In this document: one piece after another, positions 1 to 11,561 of the stretch | How positions within the stretch are numbered: the stretch's first letter is position 1 | Layout of the letters: every line of letters begins with the position of its first letter | Assembly: GCA_009192285.1 (NCBI GenBank) | Contig: WBVU01000004.1 | Location: 2,192,001 to 2,256,000, forward strand | DNA: 64,000 nucleotides | Direction of reading: 5' to 3' | Source: Morchella semilibera | Taxonomy: Eukaryota > Ascomycota > Pezizomycetes > Pezizales > Morchellaceae | The notes under the pieces: model-generated | What the model was told of the DNA's origin: nothing | Databases searched by the model: none | Seen by the model: the letters and a program-made list of their open reading frames with translations, nothing else | Program-made: the position numbers and the translations under genes

Positions 1-3000
1 CTGGGAGTGCAGGAATACCGCTATCCACCCTCTCCTGGTCGGGGCTAGGGTTTGAGCCATCGACTGTCCCAAGCGGAGAAGGGAGATCTTCAATCCTATA
101 CCCTCCCATAAGGTCCTCGTTTTCAGCAAAGTCCAGATCTGACTTTTTGGTAGGCTTCAACCCATCTGAAGCACGCCGAACTTTAACCGTGGGTATATCT
201 TTGTTTATTGGTGTGCGATAACTGGCCGACTTGTCCACTGGTGACCCTGCCTCTGGAGTCTTCGGAAAAACCTCGGTCCGTTGTGGGATAGATGTTTCAA
301 GAGTTGTTGGATCTGCTACTTCGTCAACAGATGCATCAGTAGCCCCTTGGTTCCGTGTCCCATGAGACTTTTGCAGTGTTGGCTTTTTTGATGGTGGGGA
401 TAATCTTTTTTTGGCTGGTGAGGACGAGAGTTTTTTTTGTTGGGGAGCCCAACTTTTTATCTGGCGACACTAGCGCCTTTTTTCTGGGAGAAGACGTCGC
501 CTTTTTTGATGGTGCCGGCACTTTTTTGGGTGAAGGAGTCGACTTCTCGCCATTTATTTCAAGAACTGGACTCATTTGTCTTGGAGTCGGTGTGGGTGTT
601 TTCCTAATATATGGGTCAACAATGTCAAGTTCCCTAGGCTCATTATCATTCATATACCACGGTGGATGACCATCGGTCCAACAGCCCAGCACCGTGGTGC
701 CTGCAGCGGGTACTGACATGTTCATATTGATCAATGGAGGTGATACTCCGTTGATACCCTCCGCCCCCGCCTTTGGTTTCTTCTGGGATGAAATAGACTC
801 TTTGACGAATTGCATAGAAGGCTGGCCATTTTCTGTCTCCCTAATTCCGCTTTTTTCGCTCGGTACGTTATCGTAATCGCCTTCAGCATTTTCGTCCTCC
901 TGGGCATCGTCTACTTGGACATCTTCATCCTCTGCTTCACCATTGTTCTTGTTAAAATCCAGATTATCACTGTTCTCGGTGGTGAAATTCCAACTAATTC
1001 CGTTGGTTCCAGTAAGAATGCTTGCAATCTCGGCAATTTCCCTTTCGTTGTCTCTTTTGGTGTCTGAAATTCTCTGCTGCATAATCGTATCCTCTAAAAT
1101 AACTGCATTAGCAGACATAGATATTGAATCAGTCCTTAAATCTATTTCTTTTAACCCAGCTTCATCCAATAGCGTCTCGACTTGCTTCAATATCCTGATT
1201 GCCGCCTCCTGACTTAGGTCATCCATGTCTTTCTTTTGTTGTAGCATCGGGGGGGTATAAGAAGGTATGTTGAACTTGTGCTCGAGTAATGGCTGGCTTG
1301 GCGCGGAGTTTAATACTGAGAGCATATCCATGGCAAAGGTTTCTACAGTTGGATACAGCCGGTTCTCGATTCGGTCCAGGATAAGTGAGAATCCTGGCTC
1401 AAAGACATGTTCGTGATCCAGACTGCACGCGTACCCCATACTATAACGTTAGCTATGCCGCACTGATCTCACATGACGCCCCATCATGCCAGTGCTCTGT
1501 AAAGAAGGACACCAACCTTTCTGCCTTCTCTAAAATTTCCCTCATTAAAGATACCTCGGGGAAATATATAGAGTCCAATGATTGTTCCAAAGCTTTTGCA
1601 TCCCCTACTCTTTCCTTCTCGCCTATATCGACTCTCATAGTCCCATCCTTTAGTTTACCCAAAGCGCCAATCAACCAATCTGCAAATTCCTTGCGTTTCT
1701 CTAGCTTTTTAGTCCCAATTGTGTGTCCCATCGCTGCATAATTCTTTCTTGTAACCTCCACACTTGTGAAGCTGTTCATCTGCAACTGTAGTCGCTTTAA
1801 TAAACTAGCACCACGACGCGCTTCCCGCTTAAGTGTCCAATATTTGCACGCTTCAGCAACATATTCCTCTTTTTTGCAAACCTTGAAGCGAGAAAGAAAG
1901 TCGATAACAGCGGTATAAATGACATGTGGTATCACAGGCGCACCAGAGGGAAGTTTCCACACGGATTTCGGGTTTGCATTGCGCTTACGCTTATTTCCGA
2001 AAGTTAGGTTTAGGCGGGGGAGGTTCCCTCCAACAAGGATGCCATTGGGGGGGCTGCTTTCTTCCGAAGGGTCTGGAAGAGCCATGGCAGCGGATTGGGA
2101 GTCTCCCCAGCTCCGACCAGCCATTGTCTGATGGTAAAACTCCATGGCATCCATGACAGCTTCATCAACCTATAGGATTGTCAGTGACTGATAAATCGAA
2201 AGCTCTGTATATAACTTACATCGTTTTCCCGTCTCCAATCGGCAGGAACATGCTTGTCGCAGTATGCCTTCAACCCAGATGCCTCCAACTGTGCACCTGG
2301 CCCAGAGGTATTCTTCATTTTCATGTGCAGCCGTGCCCGTCGACCACAAGTAACATGGAAGGCTATAAAACAGCTTTTGTTGCTACATTGGATACATGCG
2401 CCCATTTTTTGCTTGCAGATATAGCATGTCTGTCACACCCGAGGTCAGCAAAGAAATGATATTTAAAATATAGTTGTAGGGTTCAACTAAAATCGAAACT
2501 CACCAGCTTCCATCTACTCTTCGGAACTAACTCCATCCCATCCACTGGTTCCATATAGGCTGGGTTCGCCAATCGAACTTCTGGTATCCAAATAGCACAC
2601 AAAAGATGACTCCACCTTGTTGTGGTGGTCTGCTTAAATGCCCCATCGGTATTTGGACAAAAGATACAATGTGCCGTTTGCCTTGGTATTGTAAGACATT
2701 TTCTACACAGCCATTGCCCCTCTGGTATATATGGAACACCATAACACTCTTGATGTACGGCAAGGTTACAACCATCACAGAAAACAATGGCGTTACTATT
2801 CTCGCATTCTCCGTCATCACAGATTGCGCATTTACTATCCTCAGCTCCTTCCTCTTCCTCCTCATCATCGCCGGCTGTCCGACGACGCCTAGCAGAAAAG
2901 GATGTGGAGTGGGGCTTGGCGATGACCTTAGGGATCTTCTTCTCCAACGCCACCCATTCCTTTTCAATTTTTGTCATTGTTATTTCGAAGACTTCACGGG

Positions 3001-4493
3001 TGATAAGAGCGGTTGAGGTAAGGAGACGATATGAATTAATGGATGTGAGCCATTTATCGTCTTGTTCATCCATGTCATATTCCACGCGGTCTAGAGTATG
3101 GATATTGGCGCTGTTGAGTTCCTCATCGATACCAAGGTCGGGGTCGTCACGGAGGAGGGTATTGGGCAACTTGTATAGCGATGTTTGCTGGTAACCCATT
3201 TGCGCTATAGACCGATCTATTGACCCATCTGTTGGCTCAGGGTGGCGGTTGCCTTTGTCAAATTCCGCGAAATAGGAAGTCTGTGGGTTGTTGAGACCGT
3301 AGGGACCACCAGGCCCAACAGAGGAATCCCATGCAAATTCAGAAAATTGAAAAGGGGTTATCTTGCGATAGCTTGGTTTTGGAAGGTTGAGCTTCTCAGC
3401 TTCAAATGACGCCTTCGTCGCTGTTTGGGTCCGCGGTCGTCGGACTGACTGTGGATGGGCAACAGTTTGACGGAGGGGAGGTTTACCGGCATTTGATCGA
3501 TGAGCGCGGAGAGATGCGAGAGTGGGGCCTTCATCACCCCTTCGGGACGCCCTTACAGGGCCAGGTGTGACAGGAGGACGAGTTGTTGGTACTTCCTCCG
3601 TTGGAGTGATTGCAGGTGTTTGTGGTGCTAGCTGATGATCCACTTGTGAGAGAGCCGGGTCGATTGGGATATGTTCTGATGACGGAAGTGAACTAAGAGC
3701 AGCTAGAGCAGGATCTATAGGGAGGTTGATATGATTGTAAAGGTTTAATGGTTTTTCAACGCCTTCCGCAGTGAGGGTTAGGGTAGGCGCATCGGACATA
3801 TCGATATCTATATCATTCAAGGGTGGCGCGGAGACGGTGCCGTTCGAAGGTGAAGAATATGTTGGAAATGAGGATGTAATGATCTCGGGACTTGTATCCA
3901 ATAATTCATCAGAATTTTGGCCATTTCCATCAAGACTCATTCCCATATCCCATCTCCTCGGACCCGTAGTAGATCTGTCCTCCTGTGGCTCAATCTCCTC
4001 CTTCACATCCACAATTTTTACACTCTTCCCACTCTCAGGGGGCTTATAGCTTGCCCCATCGACATCTTCTGCAGACAAACATTCCAATATAGCCTCCACA
4101 TCTAGATCTGGATGGAACTCTGTATAGCTCTTTTCCTCTCTTGGTTTGTAAACCCCATCCGCCACCGTCACGCTCGGAGTTACCGGAACTCTCCGTCTGT
4201 TGTTGGGAGCGGGAGTGTTGGTGGTGTTGTAAACGTTTGCTGGAACGACCGATCCCGTAGAGTGATCAATATACCTTCCACCACCACCAGCACCTCCTGG
4301 CCTGTAACCATTTTGATAAACAGGTCTTCGACGACCCGTTGGAGTATAGCTTTCTGGAACTGATGCTGGGAGAGATGAGGTACGTCTCCTACCACTGAGT
4401 AGACTATTTTGCACGTCCTCTTAGTCGCGGCCGGCCCCTTCCTCGACCACGAGTTGAAGGAGTACGCCCACCAGAACTAGGGGATGGTGCCAT
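1..4493 (-). CDS. nto1: NTO1-like PHD/EPL1 subunit of NuA3-type histone acetyltransferase (3' end off window)
   Basis: Family role: scaffold of the NuA3/MOZ-type H3 acetyltransferase that reads histone tails in the nucleus. I read four exons: 4493-2504, 2429-2220, 2169-1517 and 1422 to beyond the left edge, with GT..AG introns. The first part is disordered and basic. It is followed by an EPL1-like segment (VEYDMDEQDDKWL), a PHD finger beginning CAICDDGEC near nt 2830, and an extended PHD (CIFCP...WSHLLCAIWIPEV) completed across the first intron by CYICKQKMGACIQC and FHVTCGRRA. After intron 3, LDHEHVFEPGFSLILDRIEN resembles a weak bromodomain. The tail is rich in SPxKK repeats. The frame breaks twice. 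Near 4410 the ATG at 4493 (MAPSPSSGGRTPSTRGRGRG) is one base out of frame with the long exon. At the eight-T run 431-438, removing one base joins the SPTKK repeats to the continuing open frame that runs off the edge. Over 1400 residues, as expected for filamentous fungi. Confidence 0.88.
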
Positions 4494-5578
4494 AATTCCC
4501 GATTTGTTGCGATGGGTGAGCTTATGGTGCTATACCATAGTCCAATAGAACGAACGCGTTATCAATGGTGATTTCGATGAGGAGGACTTAATTGAATGCG
4601 AACTAAAAGTGAGTTTGATGCAAAGAGCGAATTTTCCCTCCAGTACAGTCTTGTGGGGGGGGTGTCTAAGGAGGGTTGAGGTCGCGACCGTTATCAGATC
4701 GCCAAGAGATTTGGCAAATGTGGCCCAGCTGATAGTAAATGATGACCAACCGCCACTACGAGAACTTGAAGACCAAACCCACAAGGGCATAATGTGTTAA
4801 TTTTTGCAGTAGAAACTTGCATAAATATCGAAGTTATTATACTTTAGTCGAGCTCATTAGTAAACGTAGTTTATGTACGTTAAAGGTTATATTGACCTAC
4901 GGTCACAGAAAATATTAAACGCCGTACCAAATTAATAAGAATATCGATCGTCTACTCGGGTGTGAGCATAAGAACCAAGTGAGGATACAAGGATTATTTA
5001 TATGGAGTGGCGCCGCTCTGCCATACAAATAACCCTATTATATTTTCTGGTTCTTTCTCCCATACCCGGGTATCAAGATCGCATAAGGCTGCAGCTCACA
5101 CAAGTGCCCAAACAATGGTGCTTTATGCATTCATTGCACATGAAATTTCAACCAGTTAGACCCTAGGGTAAGTATGGTTCTAAACCTATTCGTTAGCTTT
5201 CTAGCGATCTAAAGTTTTAACTTTTATACGGGCGATCTTGCACGATTCATTAACGTAACTTCTAACATCTGTAATATTCCACCTATGCAGGTACATACCT
5301 GCAGGCCACCGAGATCTTCAGGCTTAACAGCGTCTTGATATCATGGCATCGGTTGATGAGATATTTTGGGCGCAAGCTTCGGCTGTTATTTCGAATCTAA
5401 TTAATGGGCCTCATCCTGAGCTTTAGACTAATACGGCGAGATGAAGCTTTTCAGTCATGATCATGCACGCTCGATATCCCTGTCGGCGATTTTCGCCGGG
5501 ACAACCCCACCAGAGATAAGAGTTCTCTCTACATAAATCTGTTATTGTGCCACGTAATGAACCAGCGATCCAGGCGGG

Positions 5579-5697
5579 TATTAGGCCCTTTGTGCAAAAG
5601 ACTCTAAAGTCTTTTTTCTACTTGTGCGATTGGTTGATGGGAGGATAGGCACCGATCAAGTTACTGGGAAAAGACTCGGAGTCTTTTGCGCAAATTA
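5579..5697. mobile_element. MITE-like element, family A, copy 1
   Basis: About 120 bp. The left arm begins TATTAGGCCCTTTGTGCAAA and the right arm is its inverse around GACTCGGAGTCTTTTGCGCA. The core contains TTGTGCGATTGGTTGATGGG. Two further copies lie at 8401-8483 and 11439-11561. The outer right end has decayed (CAAATTATGG in place of CAAAGGGCCTAATA). It has no coding capacity, so it is presumably a non-autonomous DNA transposon derivative. TA is the likely target duplication, judged only from copy 3. Confidence 0.7.
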
Positions 5698-6117
5698 TGG
5701 AACACTGGATCAGGTGGCTTCCAGAGGGGATGTTTCGAGAGACTTGCGCTTTACGCGTGAGTAGAGTAGTTGTACATGTACCTACATGTATGCCCTACAT
5801 ACATGTAGCATCTCTGAAGTTTATCAGTAGATGCTGACCCACCACAAAATTAAAAAGCAAAGCCAGTTCTACCTTATCTCTCTTATCAAATAGTTGATAT
5901 CCAATACACCCTTTATTTCGGTGGGGTCATCATTGATATGATGTATGCAATATACTTTAAGTACAGTTAGTTGGTAACTAGCGAATGTTATGGACTCTGC
6001 GTGTAATGTTGATCGAGGTGCGGCCGACCGTTTATGTATGTAGGTACATGCATCTACTACACATGTAACTGTAACGGGGCGGGACCCGATCGGTATTTCT
6101 TTCCAATCTTTTAGTGG

Positions 6118-6292
6118 TGTTTGGTGTGGACTAATATACCCGTGTCAGGTTATAAGAACCTGAAAATGCAAGCCGCAAAGCAGGGACCAATTTGGTGTAG
6201 TTTCTTACTAGTAGCGAATCAGAGGTTGTTACCGTTAAAGTCATTTTCAGGTTTTTCTTACCTGACCCGAGTAAAAATACCAACCACAAGAT
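6118..6292. mobile_element. Inverted-repeat (MITE-like) element, family C
   Basis: The inner arms are the 24 bases starting TCAGGTTATAAGAACCTGAA at 6145 and their near-inverse at 6242-6265 (ending TTTTTCTTACCTGA). They differ at about four positions, and weaker pairing extends outwards to about 6118 and 6292. The interior is about 75 bp and non-coding. I see one copy only in this window. Confidence 0.55.
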
Positions 6293-6842
6293 TGGGGACG
6301 TTAGCGGGGATTATTATGACATTGTACATGTATCTAGATAGAGTACATGTCACGCAGCGTGCATACATGTATGTATGAGTGAGTACCATAGGTACCTCTG
6401 GTTTTAGGGTGCTTGGCGCAAATGACGCGATTGCTGACATGGGGTTTTGGGGGTCATGGGGAGTAATCAGCTACATGTAGTTGCTCGTGCTCGAGACGAG
6501 ATCAGCTGAAGGTGAATCCTGTCTAATGGACGCCAAGGGCAAATTAAATTACTGCAAACAAAACCATCAGGCAGGATCCGCCGTTAGTTGCTTGGGCAAG
6601 GAAATTTGGCCCCTGTCTCTGCCATTCTTATGCTGGCAAACGAAGTACCTTATCTTTATCTACATCTATCTAAATACATCTTGCAGCACCCTTTAAAGTT
6701 CAACGCCCAACTCCTTTCCCAAACGTCTATCTTTTTGGTCCAACAAAGCACTCATCAATAATAACAGTTCGCCCTACGAAAATATTTGATTACCTCTGCT
6801 TCCTTAGGCTACGGATACCATTTCAGCTCATCTCCTTGCCAA

Positions 6843-7979
6843 ATGGCCCTTGATTCCCACAACCACTTCCTTGCCCATGTGGTATCACCACTCCTAGGAT
6901 GGTCCTACTTCTTCTGCTGGTCAATATCCTTCTACCCTCAGCTCATATCCAACTATCAACGCCAGTCCGTTACCGGGCTCGCACTTGATTTCTTTGCTGT
7001 TAATGTTCTCGGATTTATTTGCTTCACAATATCGTCGGTTCTCTTTCTTTTCTCGTCAACTGTGAGAGATGAATACGCTCGTCGACATCCTGGTGCTGAA
7101 GAGCCGACCGTAAGGTTGAACGATCTTGCATTCGCTGTTAGTTTGCTGTGTTTATTATAACCTCTCCTATGCCGGGTTTCTCCAGGGGGTCGGGCTGCTA
7201 ATGATAATAGGTGCATGCACTATTCATAAGCTCCATAGGTTTATCGCAGTTTTTTTTCTGGGGTTATAAGCGCCATGAATCACAGAAAATGTCGCGAGCC
7301 ATGACTACTATTGCCCTAGGTTGCCTTGCCGCCATATTCATCTCTGTGCTTCTTGCCCTTACTAGTGCCTGGAAATGGATCGACGTTGTGTGTATTCCAA
7401 CCACCAGCTTAGAGATATGTTGTATCGTGCGGTGGCTAATCTATATGCGTGCCTTGCATGGGTTCCTTTGCTTAGGCTTATACACTGCAATATGTTAAAA
7501 TTCTAATATCCATAGTAAAATGCATCCCACAGGCATATCTTAATTACACACGCAAGGCAACTACTGGGTGGTCAATACATAATATTATTCTCGATATCTT
7601 TGGTGGTGTATTATCATTTGCACAACTCATATTAGATTCGAGCTTACAAAGTGTGTAAACCTCCAACCACACCAAGGCTCCCACGATTATCGAATTATGA
7701 TGCTAAACCACGATTATAGGTAACTGGTCCGGCATAACCGGTAACCCAGTGAAGTTTTGTCTTAGTCAACTTGCGATTATGATCGACCTCCTATTCATAA
7801 CCCAACACTACATCCTTTACCGCCATTCCGAGGACTCTGAACCTAAGTTTAGTTCTATCGAGCAGGGTTACAGCACCATTTCTACGAATCAACTCTCGCC
7901 TTCGGCACGGTCTTCCTTAGATCAAAACTACCAGGGAGGAGAAGAAAGCAGGGGCCTTCTAAGCTCGCATGTGGACTAA
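6843..7979 (+). CDS. ers1: Cystinosin/ERS1-like PQ-loop lysosomal-vacuolar transporter
   Basis: Family role: proton-coupled export of cystine from the vacuole. Exons are 6843-7136, 7211-7387, 7476-7650 and 7720-7979, with consistent phases and no internal stop, giving about 301 residues, the usual family size. Motifs: [20 protein letters not shown] (first PQ loop, after the first membrane segment), [40 protein letters not shown] across the first intron, then [20 protein letters not shown] (second PQ loop) and [20 protein letters not shown]. The last segment, [20 protein letters not shown], is followed by a short hydrophilic tail. I chose ATG 6843 because it leaves the usual short N-terminus before the first PQ segment; an in-frame upstream start would add about 19 residues. 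The introns use slightly unusual donors (GTTAGT, GTGTGT). The gene is divergent from NTO1-like. Confidence 0.9.
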
Positions 7980-8400
7980 AGGTTCAAGTGGTAAACATGT
8001 CTTGTGATTTAATATGTTTAGAGTACGGATTTCATCTCATTTCCCAGATCCACGGAGTATTTTTCAAATTTGATTAACAGCATGTACATTAACCATAATT
8101 TTGGCACTATAAGTATGTTAGTTGCATGGTTGCATACATTATTACATTAGAATTGCTCATACCAGTCTTAAAGACTTATTCACACACGTATGCGATGGTC
8201 GTGTTTAATAATCCATAAGAATATTAATTCTAGCTAACCCCAGCTAACTCTAATGAAATTGTCGAAAGAGGAAATGCCCCCAAATTACTTCGAACCTAGC
8301 AGTTCCCTACCCGACCAGACAAAAATAGTTTACAATTTTGTCCGTACAGCGGTGGGTAGTAAGTCATCGGACCTAGCCACAATTTTGCCGTTTGATGACT

Positions 8401-8483
8401 TATTAGGTCCCGCTTACTTGTGTGATTGGTTGATAAGGTTACCGGGAAAGGGCTCTGGAGTCTTTTGCGCAAAGGGCCTAATA
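8401..8483. mobile_element. MITE-like element, family A, copy 2 (internally deleted)
   Basis: Begins TATTAGGTCCC and then jumps straight to the core TTACTTGTGTGATTGG, so most of the left arm is missing. The right arm GGAGTCTTTTGCGCAAAGGG and the end CCTAATA are intact. Just upstream, AAGTCATC at about 8360 and GATGACTT at about 8394 form a separate small hairpin. Confidence 0.65.
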
Positions 8484-9329
8484 CTACACACCGCCGCTCT
8501 ATTGGAAGTACTGGTACTGTCATAAAATATCACTCGGTCGGATGATCGACTAGTGCCGAATCGATTAATCGATTATATGCATATGGCCTTCCAGATATGG
8601 CATTGTGCTCTAAGCGTATATGGTATGACAAAATGGGTGTGGGATATACTCGACCGATATCTGATTGATATAGGAATCTCGATTAATGATCAGGTTACTT
8701 TGATATCTCCAAGTACTAGTTCCAGAGGCGGGAAATAGCCGTTTTTGTTAGTCGTACAGTCGTAAACCAACTTTTTATGCTTAGAACTTTCTGGGATATC
8801 TGTCACTTCATGATCCGTCACTCGGTCAACATGTGACAACCAAAAGTTTCAACCTTAAAGTTAATTATATATTATTGCTCTTGTTTCCTTAATTCATTAA
8901 TTAAGCTTGGAGGACTCACTCGGTCATCTGATATTCGATAAACTATAGTATGAAAAACGGGGTAAAACCAATACCATATTATAAGACTACCGAATTTAGG
9001 CATTGAAGAAAGAGTAGTATAACTGTACCAATACCGCCCTCTTTTCACATTACTAGTGATCCCGTACCCCCGCTTTTTTGTACCGTAGTTAGATAGTAAT
9101 TTGATTATGCTGAGGTCGATTGCAGCGCGCACGTCTACGAGAGAGTGTGACATGGGGGCCTAGCTTACTCTGATCACCATCCTTAGAGCGGTCGACTCTC
9201 GATGCTTGTAGAGTTGATCAATGGATATCCCCACAGGCTCGGCGGAATAGTATGGGGCCAAAGACACCTAGCACCCACGTGACGAGATAACCAAAGATTG
9301 GTTACTGCCGTTCACGGGGTGATGATGGA

Positions 9330-9440
9330 TACTGGGTATTGACGGATCCCACCAAAGAGAAACAGCCAAGCCTAGTTTATTTTCTCTTATTGGCCGAAAG
9401 GCCCTGTCTGTCAACACCCAGTGTCCGTCAATACCCAGTG
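9330..9440. mobile_element. Inverted-repeat element, family D, sharing a block with 56.6 kb
   Basis: The arms ACTGGGTATTGACGGA (9331-9346) and TCCGTCAATACCCAGT (9424-9439) are exact inverses. A degenerate extra copy of the right arm (CTGTCAACACCCAGTG) sits just inside. The interior includes a 24-base block at 9356-9379 starting AGAGAAACAGCCAAGCC, which recurs at 56625-56648. Non-coding. Confidence 0.6.
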
Positions 9441-9749
9441 AGTGTTAGACGGACTATCGATTGACAAGGAAGGGTATCATATATATTATGAGAAATGGTT
9501 TGGTTTTATAAACCGGATTTAAGAAGTGTTGCTAGCTGTTCCATACGCGTATAAGATCTACATGGATTGACTTACAATACACACCAGATCTTATATTAAA
9601 AGTGGGAGTTGGCTTTCTACATACCTAAGCGATATTGTTGATCGCCCGGCCATGATATCATCATAATATGGCTATAATATAACTATAGCAGTTATATTCA
9701 CGCAAGGCGAATAATTGACCGACGTATGATGTAGCTGCTACTAATTTCA

Positions 9750-9842
9750 TGACGTTTCCGAACACGACTGCTATTGCATACACACAAAAAATTGCCAAGT
9801 CCCCCCCCCTTTATAGTATAATGGTCGTGTTCGGAAACTTCA
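9750..9842. mobile_element. MITE-like element, family B, copy 1
   Basis: 93 bp. The left end TGACGTTTCCGAACACGAC is matched by the inverse right end GTCGTGTTCGGAAACTTCA with one mismatch. The loop holds a run of nine Cs and GCCAAGTCC. The copy at 14430-14528 shares the layout, the TGACGTTT ends, the TGCTATTG/CGCTATTA block and GCCAAGTCC. Confidence 0.65.
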
Positions 9843-10041
9843 TAGGGGCGAGTGGGGTAAATCGCAAATATATGCTAACAGGGCTACATGCAGCACATGT
9901 ATATACACGCATATATAAGTCTTCTATGCTCATACGAACCTGGTTTAAAAGTAGTGTGGTTGAAGAACCGGCCCCAGAAGCTCGAGTCTCAAGCCTGTTA
10001 TCAATGATCAAAAGAGCAGGTCTCCTTCACCGAACGTACTA

Positions 10042-10123
10042 CGGTGTCAAGGGTAGGTGAGTAGAACGTAGCAACGTAAACCGCACCACCGTGTTCAGAT
10101 CTACTCACTTACCCTTAACACCG
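10042..10123. repeat. Inverted repeat, 82 bp hairpin
   Basis: The left arm GTGTCAAGGGTAGGTGAGTA and the right arm TACTCACTTACCCTTAACAC are inverses over about 24 bases with two or three mismatches, separated by about 34 bp. Non-coding, probably a MITE remnant; one copy seen. Confidence 0.55.
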
Positions 10124-10215
10124 GAGTACATGTAATAAATGGTGGATATATATGTATGTATAAGCTTCGTTTATAAAAGAGAACAAGTTATCTAGCTGAG
10201 AATTCAAGTGGGTAT

Positions 10216-10563
10216 GGAGCGGTAAATGTGCTAAAAGTAATTTCACCAACGGTGGTGGTATATATAAGCACTGAATTTCAGTCCTTGTGCCAATACAAAT
10301 GCTGAATTTCAGCCTTTATGCTGCACTATACTATATTAATCATTAGTGCAAATACTTATGAAGGTTTCCCACTAGTGGTGAAATTCACCACTAGTAGACA
10401 ATTAGACTCATATATTGGCATTATATAGCCCCTTTTGGCCAAAATGTCTGTGCTTTTATCCATTTTGGGGTATAAATATTGGTACCGTTTTTCACCACCG
10501 GTGGTAAAATAACTTACCATCGTTGGTAAAGTTACTTTTAAATTTTGATACATTTACCGCACC
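10216..10563. mobile_element. 348 bp element with long terminal inverted repeats (family E)
   Basis: The left end GGAGCGGTAAATGTGCTAAA, continuing through TTTCACCAACGGTGG, is matched inversely by the right end reading GGTGCGGTAAATGTATCAAA on the other strand, then TTTACCAACGATGG. The inner part holds more self-complementary blocks: CACTAGTGGTGAAATTCACC near 10371-10395 and CACCACCGGTGG near 10493. No open frame of note is present. Probably a non-autonomous DNA transposon. Confidence 0.6.
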
Positions 10564-10657
10564 ATAAGAGGGGTCTCCTATTTGCTCGAATTGTTCCATA
10601 GATCGATCCTTATATATAGGACGTATCTAAAACCATATCAACCAGTATATAAGCTTG

Positions 10658-10783
10658 AGCCCATGGCCATGAAGCAAGGCTCAAACCGGCTTAATTAGGC
10701 TAGCTGAAGGACTATCTATAATAGGCTCACTCCCAGCGAGCCAAAACCCGAACCCAAGGTTCAATTAAGCCGGCTCATGGGCA
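10658..10783. repeat. Inverted repeat, about 125 bp (family F)
   Basis: The outer arms are GAGCCCATG and CATGGGC. An inner arm CCGGCTTAATT near 10687 is paired with AATTAAGCCGG near 10763. The left arm carries about 19 extra bases between its two blocks. Non-coding. Confidence 0.5.
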
Positions 10784-11438
10784 ACACTAAATTAAATTAA
10801 TAAATAAACATAAATAATATACAATACAGTACTTACATATATACACACGTATTTACTATATATCAATATATATATCGATTCATTGAAGGGCGTCGTCTCC
10901 GAGTGTTCTTCGTAGTTCTAAGATTATGGTTTTATCACGGCCTCATGCATATTAATTAAATGTAGCATTTAAGTGGTAATCATAACCTACCTGGTTACAG
11001 CTAGCTTGTTTATCATAACGAGGTTAACGCTATAATATGATAATGGCACACGTATACATACTAGTCGGAGATCCGCGGTGTTAAACACGTGTGTTAACGC
11101 TGGCTGCACATTATAATAAGCCCTTTGCCATGTTTCACCCCTCTTCCCAAATCTATCCAGTCTATAGTACGCAAGATTACTCGCAAACTCATACTTATAG
11201 AAAGGGTTTCGACTGAATACTGCTGATATTACATACATACAAAGAACCACCAAGACAGCCTTTTGGTATGGCATGTAGTACCGGCCGTACTGTTCAGAAA
11301 TTCTATGAATTGATGGTACATAAGCACATACATATAGCCCTATAGTGCCTTTATATTTACATATATATGTATATAGCTATATACATTCATATGGTATTTT
11401 TTTTTACATATATACAGCCGTAATTCGCTTTTAATCTA

Positions 11439-11561
11439 TAATAGGCCCTTTACGCAAAAGACTCCAGAGTCTTTTCTACTTGTGTGATTGGTTGATGGAG
11501 ATAGGCACCAATCAGGTTACCGGGAAAAGACTCTAGAGTCTTTTACGCAAAGGGACTAATA
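11439..11561. mobile_element. MITE-like element, family A, copy 3 (most complete)
   Basis: The left arm AATAGGCCCTTTACGCAAAA is followed by GACTCCAGAGTCTTTTC. The core TTGTGTGATTGGTTGATGGA is followed by the right arm GAAAAGACTCTAGAGTCTTT and the end AAAGGGACTAATA. Arms are about 37 bp. Each arm is itself palindromic around GACTC(C/T)AGAGTC, giving a cruciform-like structure. Confidence 0.7.

Larger units (their letters stand above)
4494..6842. other. Intergenic region between divergent NTO1-like and ERS1-like genes
   Basis: No credible gene is seen; small open frames here lack recognisable domains. It should hold both promoters. It contains one inverted-repeat element near 5579-5697, a second near 6118-6292, and several TACATGTA palindromes (near 5773, 5783, 5812, 6325, 6364 and 6472). 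Confidence 0.6.

Noticed and set aside
355-1212. Several + strand open frames opposite the NTO1-like C-terminus
   Set aside because: They are antisense shadows of the lysine/proline-rich coding sequence and have no domain.
10987-11274. 95-codon open frame on the - strand (KYEFASNLAYYRLDRFGKRG)
   Set aside because: No family is recognised, and no splice partner or neighbouring coding signal; AT-rich context makes chance likely, although a transposon remnant cannot be excluded.
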